Assembly (NCBI GenBank): GCA_934271725.1
Contig: CAKQSC010000013.1
Span: forward strand, 1 to 18,821
Source: an uncultured Clostridia bacterium
GTDB lineage: Bacteria > Bacillota > Clostridia > Christensenellales > Borkfalkiaceae
DNA length: 18,821 bases
Direction: 5' to 3'
Positions within the stretch are counted from its first letter, which is position 1; every line of letters starts with the position of its first letter. The translations under genes were made by a program, and so were the position numbers. This document shows, one piece after another, positions 8,322-15,947 of the stretch. A model generated the notes under the pieces. It saw only the letters and a program-made list of their open reading frames with translations. It ran no database searches and was not told where the DNA came from.

Positions 8322-10853
8322 TCATATTTCAAACCTGAACATTCTGCCCGCTTCCCTCTGCGCGAACACGAACGAATAAGTAAGTTTTCCGTTTTCGTTT
8401 ATTACCGAGTACCCGTCGAAACCGTCCGCGCTCGAATAAACGTATTCTTTCCACTCGCCGTTTACGTATTCGTAAATCTTGGGTCTCGCGAGTTTGCTCA
8501 CACCGCTTATTTTAACGGCGTAGTTTACGCTGTTTTCCCCCGAAACTCCGCCCGAAACGGCAAAGGTCGCTTTATCGTTTACCGCCTTTACGGTGGGAAC
8601 ATAGCCGTCCTTAACCGCCTCTCCGTTCATCGCCGTAAGCGTAACGGGGTTGGTAACCGAGTCGGCATATACCTTTTTCACGTTGTCGTAATTTTCCTGT
8701 CCGACGGTGCCGTACGATAAGAATATAACGTCCGTATTTATCGTATCTCCCGCTTTAAAGGAAACGTCCTTTGAAAGGGTAAGCGAAGCGTAATCGAGGT
8801 TGCCTCGCCAGTCGTTGAGATAAGCGGGTTTAACGTCGCTTTCCTTACCTCCGACGGTAACGTTAAAGTTCTTTACTATACAGCCGAAGTTAGCCGTTTC
8901 CACGCCCCTTTCGTTTATGCCGTAAAGGGTGAAATAGGAAGAGTCTTTGTTAAGCGTGTATATTGCGGGTTCGGTGGCGGAAGAGCCTACGCAGTTCACC
9001 ACTTTTTCCGTACCGTTTTCGTCGATATACGCCGAGTATTTGTAAGTGCTGTTTCTGCCGTTGAAAGATGCGAGCGAGAACGAACCTTTTTCGTAAGTAA
9101 CGTCTTTAAGGAACTTTACGGAAATCGTATAATACGTTCTCGTTTCGTCCGTCTGAGGCATTTCCACGTGGCGCATCGTATATTCGTACGCCCCGTCGTT
9201 TGAAATAAAGGAATAATCGAGATCTGCAAAGGTAAGCCCCGAAGAACGTATATGCGAACCCGTATAATCGCAAAGAACGTCGCCGTAATCGGAATTGACG
9301 CTCATAAGCATACCCGCAGAGTTGAACTGCGGATCGCCGTCCGTCCACATATCACCGCTTCTTCCGCGGAAATCGGGAAGGAACCAACTTTTGCCGAACG
9401 AACCGTAATTAAGCGAAGGTCCCTTTATGGCGTAATAAGGCGCGATACAGTTGGTCTCCGTTACGCCCGTAGACAGATGATAGTACGAAACGTAATAAGA
9501 TATGGAAGACAATTGTTTTAAAGGATAAAGCCCCCAGTTCATATAAGCGTTTACGACGGTGAACTTTTTCGCGCTGTTTTTTTCGACTACGATCGGAAGA
9601 TACGAGTCGCCGTAAATCTTGTCCGCGGGGTCGTAAATCGGTTCTTCCTTTTCGTGTCCGAAGTTTTTGGACACCTGCACGGGAAGAGGAATAAGCACGT
9701 CGTTTTCGTCAAGCACGCTTGCCCCTTCGAGCGGGAAATCGGTATGAACGTAAACGTACAACTTCCTGTCGTAATCGTCCCCCGTGATTTCTATTTTTTC
9801 AAGGAACTTTTTATCGGGCTGTTTGTAATAAGCGGAGTTGAATCCCTCTCCGTTAAGATAAAACTCGTAACAACCTTTAAGCCTGTCGTAGCCGACGTAT
9901 TTCGCGCCGTCCTCGTCTTTAACCTTTATATTGTTTGCGGAAAGCGGATTGAGTTCCGTTACCGCCTCCTTTCTTATTCCGTCAAAAGAGTGCGTTTCGT
10001 CGTTGTATATACGGTTGCCGAAAGTGAAATCCTCGTTCATTTTAAGTCCGTTGTCGCCGAGACTCGCTTCCTGACGAAGAACTATATATTTGTTCGTCTG
10101 CTCAACCGTTACTTTTTCGTTTTCACCGCCGAAAATAAACCCTATAACGCCCGCGCCTTTGATATCGAAAGCGACGTATTCAACGCTTTCGGGGTTAAAT
10201 CCCCCTATATCGGAAGTTACCGTAGTTCCGTCCGAAATCTCTAACTTCGAGACGGTGGCTCTGTTTATTTTCACCTCGAAGCCTATCGCTTCGTTCTCGT
10301 CCGTCATGCCTTCGGAAACTATTCTGAACTGTTCGTTTACCTTGTCGGAATAAGTATGATAAATCTTTTCGAGATAACACGGTCTCCCCTCGAAAGTAAG
10401 GTCTCTTACGTTTATCGAATAATAGTAATATCCGAGATCCACCGTATTGATTCTGCCGTCGGTGGGAGATTTTTTAGCGTAAATCTTTTCACCGCCGTTT
10501 AATATATAAACGTCCATAGTGTTTTCGAGATACACTTTGCTTTCGGAGTTGCAGAAATACCCTACCGTTTTTCCGCCGTCTTTAAGCACGTGCGAAAACG
10601 CCGAAACTTTGTTTTTTACTATATATTCGTTTCTTTCGTACTCGCCCGTACTGCCGTAATACGCTTGAACGCCGTTAGCCACGTCGTTTGAATAAGTAAC
10701 CGAAGAAGCAAGGTTCGTCTGCCCCGTAAGGTCGACTATACCGCCGTCCTCTTTCGGCTTATTTCCGCCGTTATCCGTTCCGCAACCGCCCAGCGCGGAA
10801 ACGCACAACGCAAGCGTCGCAAAAAGCGCGATTGCCTTTTTAAATCTTTTCAT
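8322..10853 (-). CDS. Large lipoprotein of unknown function in transport cluster
   Basis: The 843-residue product has a clear lipoprotein signal: basic start, hydrophobic core and lipobox LGGC with the acylated Cys at 24, followed by a Gly/Asn/Lys-rich linker. The rest is beta-rich and rich in Tyr, Asn and Asp, with no membrane span and no domain I recognise. Segments of possible note are WFLPDFRGRSGDMWTDGD (around the middle) with several acidic and aromatic residues, and a C-terminal beta-sandwich-like region ending in RFEI. The composition fits a surface carbohydrate-active or carbohydrate-binding protein, but this is inference. GGGAG precedes the ATG. Its stop codon overlaps the extended reading frame of the binding-protein gene, so the two are almost certainly co-expressed. 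It may be the missing processing enzyme of this locus. Confidence 0.85.
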   Translation of the reverse strand: MKRFKKAIALFATLALCVSALGGCGTDNGGNKPKEDGGIVDLTGQTNLASSVTYSNDVANGVQAYYGSTGEYERNEYIVKNKVSAFSHVLKDGGKTVGYFCNSESKVYLENTMDVYILNGGEKIYAKKSPTDGRINTVDLGYYYYSINVRDLTFEGRPCYLEKIYHTYSDKVNEQFRIVSEGMTDENEAIGFEVKINRATVSKLEISDGTTVTSDIGGFNPESVEYVAFDIKGAGVIGFIFGGENEKVTVEQTNKYIVLRQEASLGDNGLKMNEDFTFGNRIYNDETHSFDGIRKEAVTELNPLSANNIKVKDEDGAKYVGYDRLKGCYEFYLNGEGFNSAYYKQPDKKFLEKIEITGDDYDRKLYVYVHTDFPLEGASVLDENDVLIPLPVQVSKNFGHEKEEPIYDPADKIYGDSYLPIVVEKNSAKKFTVVNAYMNWGLYPLKQLSSISYYVSYYHLSTGVTETNCIAPYYAIKGPSLNYGSFGKSWFLPDFRGRSGDMWTDGDPQFNSAGMLMSVNSDYGDVLCDYTGSHIRSSGLTFADLDYSFISNDGAYEYTMRHVEMPQTDETRTYYTISVKFLKDVTYEKGSFSLASFNGRNSTYKYSAYIDENGTEKVVNCVGSSATEPAIYTLNKDSSYFTLYGINERGVETANFGCIVKNFNVTVGGKESDVKPAYLNDWRGNLDYASLTLSKDVSFKAGDTINTDVIFLSYGTVGQENYDNVKKVYADSVTNPVTLTAMNGEAVKDGYVPTVKAVNDKATFAVSGGVSGENSVNYAVKISGVSKLARPKIYEYVNGEWKEYVYSSADGFDGYSVINENGKLTYSFVFAQREAGRMFRFEI

Positions 10854-10875
10854 ATATATCTCCCGTTAGTGTTTT

Positions 10876-10912
10876 TTTCTCGCCGTCGGGCGAGAAAGGG
10901 CGTGCGCCCTTT
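10876..10912. other. Two tandem hairpins in an intra-operon gap
   Basis: In the 83-nt gap between two lipoprotein genes lie a perfect 9-bp stem (TTTCTCGCC / GGCGAGAAA, loop gtcg, 10876-10897) and a perfect 7-bp stem (AAAGGGC / GCCCTTT, loop of 4, 10895-10912). They share three bases. On the transcribed minus strand neither is followed by a solid U tract, so a full terminator is unlikely; RNA processing or partial attenuation is more plausible. Confidence 0.55.
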
Positions 10913-10936
10913 TCACTGTTTGTTTTGTTTTTCCTT

Positions 10937-12769
10937 TTATGCTTCGCCCGTGATTTCCGCAATCAACGCGACGTTTGAAAGGTCGTTTTCGTCCGCCGAC
11001 ACGTAATCGAACTGAAAGCGTATTTTTACAAGTTCCTTCGCGTTAAGCCAACTTGTTTTACCCGACAAATCGAAAATTACTTCTATCCACTCGTCCGTTT
11101 CCGCCATATTCTTTTCGTTAGTCTTAAAACCGTACCACGCGGAAGCGTTCGCGGTATAGTCCGCGCTACCGTCCGTATAATTGCCGTTTGCGTCTTTTGC
11201 AACCCAATAGATGCCTATCTGCCTTGCCTGCCCGAGATTTTTAACTTTCATCTTTATACGCTTAACGCCGTCTATATTAAGTCTTGCGTTGAAAAGCGTG
11301 TAACTCGGGTCGCCTATAAGGCTGTAACCGAAATTAACCCTTACGAAACCGTCTTCCATCGTTGCCGTACCCGGTTTGGAACCCGCTTTGGTAGAGGCAA
11401 CGGGCGTGAACGCGTTATACATACTTACCGCGTCGTACCTAAATCCTTTCGCCGTTTTCACGTAGAAAGTCGTTTCGCCGTTTATAATCTCGTTTTCTAT
11501 GTCGACGGACTGCGTATATCCCGCGTCTTTATAATACCCCGAAACTTCGTATCCGCCCACCGCAAGCGCGATTTTTTCTTTCGCAAGCGGTTTGCCGTTG
11601 TCCGTTCTCACTTCTCTTACGACTCCGCCCATATCGAACTTGACGGAAGTTTTGGATTTGTCGTAATTTTCGTCGTAAACGCCTTTTACGTATTGTATGA
11701 GCATTTCGTTGGACTTGTCGTTTGCCGATTCGCTTAAATAATAAGACTGTATTCTCAAAGCGTAAAGTCTCGTCGCGTCGCCCCAGTTGTTGTCGGGGGA
11801 AGAGTTTTCGCCCGAGGCGACGTTTATTCTTATCGTCGTCCATTCGTCGTCTTCGCTTCTTTTCATCTCGTCTGACGAATAAATATAACTGAGTTTACCC
11901 GCCGCGTTATAATCGGACTGTCCTATAAAATCTCCGTTTTCGTTTTTGACGATCCAGTATATACCCAGAATCTTCGCTTTGCCGAGATTTTTAAACCGCA
12001 TTTCTATTATCTGCGATTTGGATATATCCACGTTCAACCCCTCGACCGCTATAAACGGATCGCTGTCTACGGCGCCCTCTCTGTCGTTGGTGCTGTAACC
12101 GAAATTCGCGCGGATATAATCTTCGCCGTTCTTTTCTTCGTAACTTATACTCCCTGCCGTCGAGCCTTTTCCGCTGGGAGCCGCCACCGCGCGGAAGTTT
12201 TTGACCATCGACGTAGCGTCGAAATAGAAATAGTCTTCCGTATCGATATAAACGTTCGTGTTGCCCGTTACGGGTTTGGTAAAATCGAACTCGGTGTCCG
12301 CCGAATAACTGTCGGACGTATAATAACCTTTTATTTTATATCCGCAAACGGCATCGTCACACGGGGAAACGCGTCTACCGCTTTTCACTTCCGTACTGTG
12401 TACGGGCGTCGATTGGTTTTTAATGTAAAAGTTTACTTTATAATAAGAAGCCCACTTTGCGTAAAGGGTTACGTCGGAAGTAACTTTATCGAGACCGAAA
12501 TCCCACTCGGTAGTATAATTTTCGTCTTCGTACCAACCCGTTATTCTCTTTCCGTCGGGATTCGCGCCTCTTACCTGAATGTCCGGCTGTTCCGCCGTTC
12601 TACCGCTTTTTACTTTTTGGTCGAGCGCGACGTTGGTGGGCAAATCGCTACACACCTCGAAATGTACCGTGTATACTTTATTGCCGTCGTTCTTTTTTCC
12701 GCACGCCACGAACTGACACGCAAAAGCCAACGCGAACAACACGCACATCGGTTTCAATAATTTTCTCAT
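10937..12769 (-). CDS. Lipoprotein with InlB-like repeats and two CBM-like domains
   Basis: The 610-residue product begins with a lipoprotein-type signal (MRKLLKPMCVLFALAF, Cys at 18 and 24; VAC at 24 is the likelier lipobox). Residues 33-107 are a classical InlB/Listeria-Bacteroides repeat (TVHFEV...ITGWYEDENYTTEWDF...VTLYAKW). A second, more divergent one lies at 109-173 and a third at about 373-437. Two homologous beta-sandwich-like domains lie at 178-362 and 440-607, sharing FGYS, KNLG-A-x-x-x-GIYW and KxxNGxx motifs. The order is R-R-CBM-R-CBM. I infer surface binding of a glycan; no catalytic residues stand out. GGAGGG precedes the start, 15 nt after the phosphatase gene. Confidence 0.85.
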   Translation of the reverse strand: MRKLLKPMCVLFALAFACQFVACGKKNDGNKVYTVHFEVCSDLPTNVALDQKVKSGRTAEQPDIQVRGANPDGKRITGWYEDENYTTEWDFGLDKVTSDVTLYAKWASYYKVNFYIKNQSTPVHSTEVKSGRRVSPCDDAVCGYKIKGYYTSDSYSADTEFDFTKPVTGNTNVYIDTEDYFYFDATSMVKNFRAVAAPSGKGSTAGSISYEEKNGEDYIRANFGYSTNDREGAVDSDPFIAVEGLNVDISKSQIIEMRFKNLGKAKILGIYWIVKNENGDFIGQSDYNAAGKLSYIYSSDEMKRSEDDEWTTIRINVASGENSSPDNNWGDATRLYALRIQSYYLSESANDKSNEMLIQYVKGVYDENYDKSKTSVKFDMGGVVREVRTDNGKPLAKEKIALAVGGYEVSGYYKDAGYTQSVDIENEIINGETTFYVKTAKGFRYDAVSMYNAFTPVASTKAGSKPGTATMEDGFVRVNFGYSLIGDPSYTLFNARLNIDGVKRIKMKVKNLGQARQIGIYWVAKDANGNYTDGSADYTANASAWYGFKTNEKNMAETDEWIEVIFDLSGKTSWLNAKELVKIRFQFDYVSADENDLSNVALIAEITGEA

Positions 12770-12784
12770 ATCTTGCCCTCCACT

Positions 12785-13891
12785 TTATTTCAGCATTATT
12801 CTTTTAATATTTGCTATTTCTTCCTGCGTTACGCCGATTTCTATAAGAAACTTTTCTATACCGTCTTTTAAAGTCGGCTCGTCCGCGCCCTTGTTCGTCG
12901 ATACCTTTAAAAAGTAATTATAAAGGTTGTCTATCGCCGATTGAAGATTTTTACCCAAATCTTCTTTATAGTCAAGCAGTGCCGACGACGAAAAGAAAGA
13001 AAGTTCGTAGTCTTTTACGAGTTCGTCGTAACCGACGCCTAAAAGTCCGTTAAGCACGAACGCAAGCGTTCCCGTGCGGTCCCGTCCTATCTGACAGTGA
13101 AAATATATCGGGTAATTTTCTTCGTCGGCGAACACTTTTACGGTTTGCGCCAGAGCGTCCCGATATTCTTTTATAAGAAGACCTTTGTCGCCGTAAACGT
13201 AACACGCACCGCCGTTTTCGGGTAAATCTATATAATTCAATCCCGATAAGTTTTTCTTTCTGCCCGAAGCCTCTCTTAAATCTATAACCGTTTTTATGCC
13301 GAGTTCGGCTAACTGCTTTTTACCGCCTGCGCTTATGCCGTCGAGATTCGCGCCTCTGTACGCAAGCCCCTGTCTTACCCGTTTACCGTCGGCAACGTAA
13401 CCGCCTATATCTCTCGTGTTGGAAACCCCGTCGATTTTCACCGTTCTCGGTTCTCTTTTCGTATCGAAAGAAAAAGTCTTGCTTTTTTTGCCGTCGGATA
13501 AACTTTCCGCTTTGCAATAATAAGTCGTTCCGGCAAAAAGGTCGTCGAGAGTTACGGAGGACGCCGTCGTTTCGTATTCTTTCGCGTCGGCAAAATCCGC
13601 ATTGTCGGCAACGAACAATTTATAACCGCCCTCTCCCGCACCTCTTACGTTCAACGTTACGGGCTCGGGATAATATTCGTCTTTACCGACGGAAGGCAAA
13701 TTGCCCAGTTTTTCGAACGGTTCGTAACCGCTTAGAAACTCACGTATCGCGGTGTTGTTTAAAGATACGGTTTTTTCGTCGTTTGCAATACTTATTTTCA
13801 TACCTTTATCGTTTGCGGAACATGCGAAAAAAGTCGCGCACGACGTCAGTATCGAAACCGCTAATACGACCGCAAAAATCTTTTTTCTCAT
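12785..13891 (-). CDS. Surface lipoprotein phosphatase, Y_phosphatase3 (PTP-like) family
   Basis: The 368-residue product has a lipoprotein signal (ILTSC at 15-18, second Cys at 24). Residues about 73-147 look like a fibronectin-III-like domain (PVTLNVRG...AGTTYYCKAES). The catalytic domain starts with NTRDIGGY at 158-165 and contains the phosphate-binding loop HCQIGRDRTG at 265-274: nucleophile C266, five residues, R272. This Cx5R signature and the NxRDxGG motif mark the Y_phosphatase3 family, which includes secreted tyrosine and phosphoinositide phosphatases such as Listeria LipA. The protein acts outside the membrane. It is the first gene of the cluster, with AAGGAG 6 nt before the ATG. 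Protein, phospholipid, inositol phosphate or sugar phosphate substrates are all possible. Confidence 0.9.
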   Translation of the reverse strand: MRKKIFAVVLAVSILTSCATFFACSANDKGMKISIANDEKTVSLNNTAIREFLSGYEPFEKLGNLPSVGKDEYYPEPVTLNVRGAGEGGYKLFVADNADFADAKEYETTASSVTLDDLFAGTTYYCKAESLSDGKKSKTFSFDTKREPRTVKIDGVSNTRDIGGYVADGKRVRQGLAYRGANLDGISAGGKKQLAELGIKTVIDLREASGRKKNLSGLNYIDLPENGGACYVYGDKGLLIKEYRDALAQTVKVFADEENYPIYFHCQIGRDRTGTLAFVLNGLLGVGYDELVKDYELSFFSSSALLDYKEDLGKNLQSAIDNLYNYFLKVSTNKGADEPTLKDGIEKFLIEIGVTQEEIANIKRIMLK

Positions 13892-13897
13892 ACACCT

Positions 13898-13903
13898 CTC
13901 CTT
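13898..13903 (-). promoter_or_regulatory. Ribosome binding site of the phosphatase gene
   Basis: AAGGAG on the minus strand, 6 nt before the ATG at 13891, supports that start. Confidence 0.8.
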
Positions 13904-13914
13904 TATACAATACG

Positions 13915-13943
13915 ATTATACCACCGCCTTTTTGCGTTGACAA
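13915..13943 (-). promoter_or_regulatory. Sigma-A promoter of the transport/phosphatase cluster
   Basis: On the minus strand TTGTCA (13938-13943) and TATAAT (13915-13920) are separated by 17 nt, with TGG directly before the -10 (extended -10). The predicted start is near 13908, giving a leader of about 17 nt. This near-consensus promoter suggests control mainly by repression or by the divergent regulator. Confidence 0.8.
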
Positions 13944-13998
13944 TATCGTTTTTTATGCATATTGTTTCAAATATTAAGATATTTTCATTTCTTTCTTT

Positions 13999-14017
13999 AA
14001 TCCGTAATTTACGGATT
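13999..14017. promoter_or_regulatory. Perfect 19-bp palindrome, candidate operator
   Basis: AATCCGTAA-T-TTACGGATT is a perfect 9-1-9 inverted repeat in the divergent intergenic region. Its centre is about 100 nt upstream of the predicted cluster start and about 111 nt upstream of the predicted regulator start. It has no U tract, so it is not a terminator. It is a candidate dimer binding site, perhaps for the adjacent AraC-type regulator. Confidence 0.5.
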
Positions 14018-14034
14018 TTATTAAAAAACCGCCT

Positions 14035-14049
14035 TTTTTGTTACAAAAA
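14035..14049. promoter_or_regulatory. 15-bp palindrome, possible second operator
   Basis: TTTTTGT-T-ACAAAAA is a perfect 7-1-7 inverted repeat about 35 nt upstream of the regulator's -35. It is AT-rich, so chance is a fair alternative. Confidence 0.3.
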
Positions 14050-14083
14050 TTAACAAATCGCACGATTATTTTTGTTTTTAATA

Positions 14084-14112
14084 TTGACAATTTTTAATAT
14101 CCGAATTAAAAT
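14084..14112 (+). promoter_or_regulatory. Promoter of the AraC-type regulator (predicts a leaderless mRNA)
   Basis: TTGACA (14084-14089), a 17-nt spacer and TAAAAT (14107-14112). The expected transcription start, 7 nt after the -10, is 14119, which is the A of the ATG. No Shine-Dalgarno sequence is present before that ATG, in keeping with a leaderless transcript. Confidence 0.65.
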
Positions 14113-14118
14113 TAAACT

Positions 14119-15004
14119 ATGAAATACGTAAGCAACAAACTTAAAGAAGATATTTTAAACGCCTATTTTAAAGAGCATCTTACCAAGGAAGAAATAATTT
14201 CGCGCTATGGCGTCGGCGCGGACACGCTCGGTTTCTGGATTGCGGAAAAAGTACCGCATACCCAAACGAAACTCAACCCTTCTTTCACGACCTATCAGTC
14301 GGAAGCGGACAGCGAGTATCACCTCTTTTTAAAAGAGGAAAACTTTCTTCTCGACATGCCACACTATCACGAAAGCCTTGAAATGATTTGCATTTTAACG
14401 GGTAGCGTAACGGCTCATATAGGCGAGCAGACAAAACGCATAACGGCGGGCGAAATATGTTTTGCCAACAAGTTTCAGAACCACTTTTATCAGAACGCTT
14501 CCCCCGACGTTTCGGCAATGTGTCTTGTTTTAGGACACGATTTCACACACCATTTCCGACTATAACGAAAAAATAACGGGCGTCGTAAAAGAATGGTATA
14601 ACGAACCGGACAAATCTTTTCTTCTCAATTGCGCTTATACAAACAAACTTTTCGACGTTATTTTCAAAACGTACGGTTTCGAAGATTCCGTCGTAACGAA
14701 CACCGAACACATAGCGGTGGATTTTATAGACTATATAGAAAACCACTACAAAGAAAACGTTACCCTCTCGTCTATGGCGAAACATTTCGGGTATACCAAA
14801 GAATATTGCAGTAAACTTTTCAACAAAGCGGTCGGCAGGCATTTCAATTCCTTCCTCAATTCGTTAAGAATACAAAAGTTTGAAGAACTTTTGAACTCCC
14901 CCTCCGCCGAGAAACGCAAAATTACCGAACTTATCTACGAATGCGGGTTCGACAACACCGTAACTTTTTACAGATACTACAAAAAACACAAAAACAAAAC
15001 TTAA
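14119..15004 (+). pseudogene. AraC-family transcriptional regulator, interrupted by a frameshift
   Basis: Two frames together encode one AraC-type regulator. The first (14119-14565) gives 148 residues: an extra N-terminal helix-turn-helix-like segment at about 7-45 (KEEIISRYGVGADTLGFWI) and a cupin sensor domain at about 75-135 (HYHESLEMI...GSVTAHIG). The second frame is open from 14534 to the stop at 15002-15004 and carries the AraC DNA-binding domain (VTLSSMAKHFGYTKEYCSKLF and ITELIYECGFDNTVTFYRYYKK). Dropping one base between 14534 and 14562 joins them into about 294 residues, the normal family length. Either the gene is recently inactivated or the base is an assembly error near CACACA. 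As an intact protein it would sense a ligand and control the divergent transport cluster. Confidence 0.85.
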
Positions 15005-15017
15005 AGACGGCTTATAA

Positions 15018-15050
15018 AATCCCGTTGCCGTAAGTTTCGGCAACGGGATT
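15018..15050. terminator. Bidirectional rho-independent terminator
   Basis: A perfect 13-bp stem (AATCCCGTTGCCG / CGGCAACGGGATT) with a 7-nt loop lies between convergent genes. It is followed by GCTTTATTCCTTTT on the plus strand and TTTTAT on the minus strand, so it can end both the regulator and the PnuC-type transcripts. Confidence 0.85.
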
Positions 15051-15053
15051 GCT

Positions 15054-15854
15054 TTATTCCTTTTCGGGGTTATTAAACTCGTCTTTTCCTTGCGTCTCTT
15101 CCCCGTTTTCCGCTTTTTCCTCCGTCGGACTTTCGCAAAAAGGCTCTGCCCGCCCGCCGTCGTCGCTTGTTTCCGACTGCGTTCTGCGTCTTTTAAGCCA
15201 ACTTATAAACCCGTATACGTCGTTTATCAGAAACGCAACAAAACACACCGTAACGGATATGTATTTTTTATCCGCAACGCTCGCAAGGGACCATAGAATT
15301 ATTAAAACGACGTCGTTAAGCGCGTAAGCGAAGTTAAAATACGGGCTTCTTTTAAAAGTAAGATACACAGCAACGTAACTCGTCGTAACGGAAATAGTGC
15401 CGGGTATCATATTAGCCGTGCCGAAATAATCGAGAACGAAATAAAAGGCTACGGTTACGACTACGGCGGACAGACACATTATAAGAACGTCTCTTTTTGT
15501 AAGAACGCCTATTTTAACCTCCGACCGTTTGCCTTTAAACGGGTTTTTAAGCCAGACTATAAGCGAAAAGACCGCCATGGGCATAGACATTCCGAGATAA
15601 GTCGCCATCTCGCCGTAATATTTGAATTCGTATGATATTATTCCGTAAAACACGCTGAAAACAATCATAAGGCATTGCCCTATCGGGTTGCCTTTTGCGT
15701 TTATCAGAATGGACGTTACGCCTATAAGCGACGCTATAAGCGTCAACGCGCCGTTACCCCCGAACACGCAATAAGCAACCGTTATCATTGCGACGGACAG
15801 CACCCACAACGCGATTTCTCCGACCGAAAAGTACCCTTTTATTTTCTTTATCAT
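15054..15854 (-). CDS. pnuC: PnuC-family vitamin/nucleoside transporter (probably nicotinamide riboside)
   Basis: The 266-residue membrane protein matches PnuC, a small facilitator that brings nicotinamide riboside or a related vitamin into the cell for NAD synthesis. Seen features are several hydrophobic spans over 12-220, the family-typical stretch ILINAKGNPIGQ at 49-60, FYGIISYEFKYYGE at 69-82, WLKNP at 101-105, FAYALNDVVLIILW in a late span and NDVYGFISW at 211-219. The last 45 residues form an acidic, hydrophilic tail (TEEKAENGEETQGKDE) that most PnuC proteins lack. GGAG lies about 9 nt upstream of the ATG. The gene follows trpS on the same strand, behind a terminator-like hairpin. Related transporters for thiamine or riboflavin share the fold, so the substrate is likely but not certain. 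Confidence 0.85.
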   Translation of the reverse strand: MIKKIKGYFSVGEIALWVLSVAMITVAYCVFGGNGALTLIASLIGVTSILINAKGNPIGQCLMIVFSVFYGIISYEFKYYGEMATYLGMSMPMAVFSLIVWLKNPFKGKRSEVKIGVLTKRDVLIMCLSAVVVTVAFYFVLDYFGTANMIPGTISVTTSYVAVYLTFKRSPYFNFAYALNDVVLIILWSLASVADKKYISVTVCFVAFLINDVYGFISWLKRRRTQSETSDDGGRAEPFCESPTEEKAENGEETQGKDEFNNPEKE

Positions 15855-15867
15855 AATTCGTCTCCAT

Positions 15868-15920
15868 AAAAAAACGCCCGTAAACGCCTCTTCAAAGACC
15901 TAACGATGCGTTTGCGGGCG
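15868..15920 (-). terminator. Terminator hairpin directly before the pnuC start (trpS terminator or attenuator)
   Basis: On the minus strand CGCCCGCAAACGC pairs with GCGTTTACGGGCG (13 positions, one mismatch) across a 20-nt loop and is followed by seven T. Only about 13 nt separate the T run from the ATG of pnuC, with no room for a promoter after it, so transcription of pnuC must pass this hairpin. Confidence 0.75.
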
Positions 15921-15947
15921 CGTCTTGCGCCTCCTGCCCGGTGGCAG
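15917..15947 (-). promoter_or_regulatory. Candidate regulatory leader (antiterminator-like hairpins) of pnuC
   Basis: Between the trpS stop and the terminator are two small stems on the minus strand: CTGCC-accg-GGCAG (15934-15947) and GGCGC-aagac-GCGCC (15917-15931). The second shares four bases with the foot of the terminator stem, so the two structures compete. This could be a small riboswitch or attenuator, but I recognise no known aptamer class. Confidence 0.4.

Noticed and set aside
8305..8325. Upstream ATG for the solute-binding protein gene, overlapping the previous stop as ATGA.
   Set aside because: The ATG at 8304 has AAGGAG at ideal spacing and gives a normal lipoprotein signal; the longer form adds a charged prefix.
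13892..14118. Searched for a CRISPR, tRNA or insertion-sequence end in the AT-rich divergent region.
   Set aside because: No repeated spacers, cloverleaf or terminal inverted repeats with target duplication; only promoters and palindromes.
15675..15869. Plus-strand small open frame overlapping the pnuC start.
   Set aside because: No ribosome binding site, and it is fully antisense to pnuC, which has clear family motifs.
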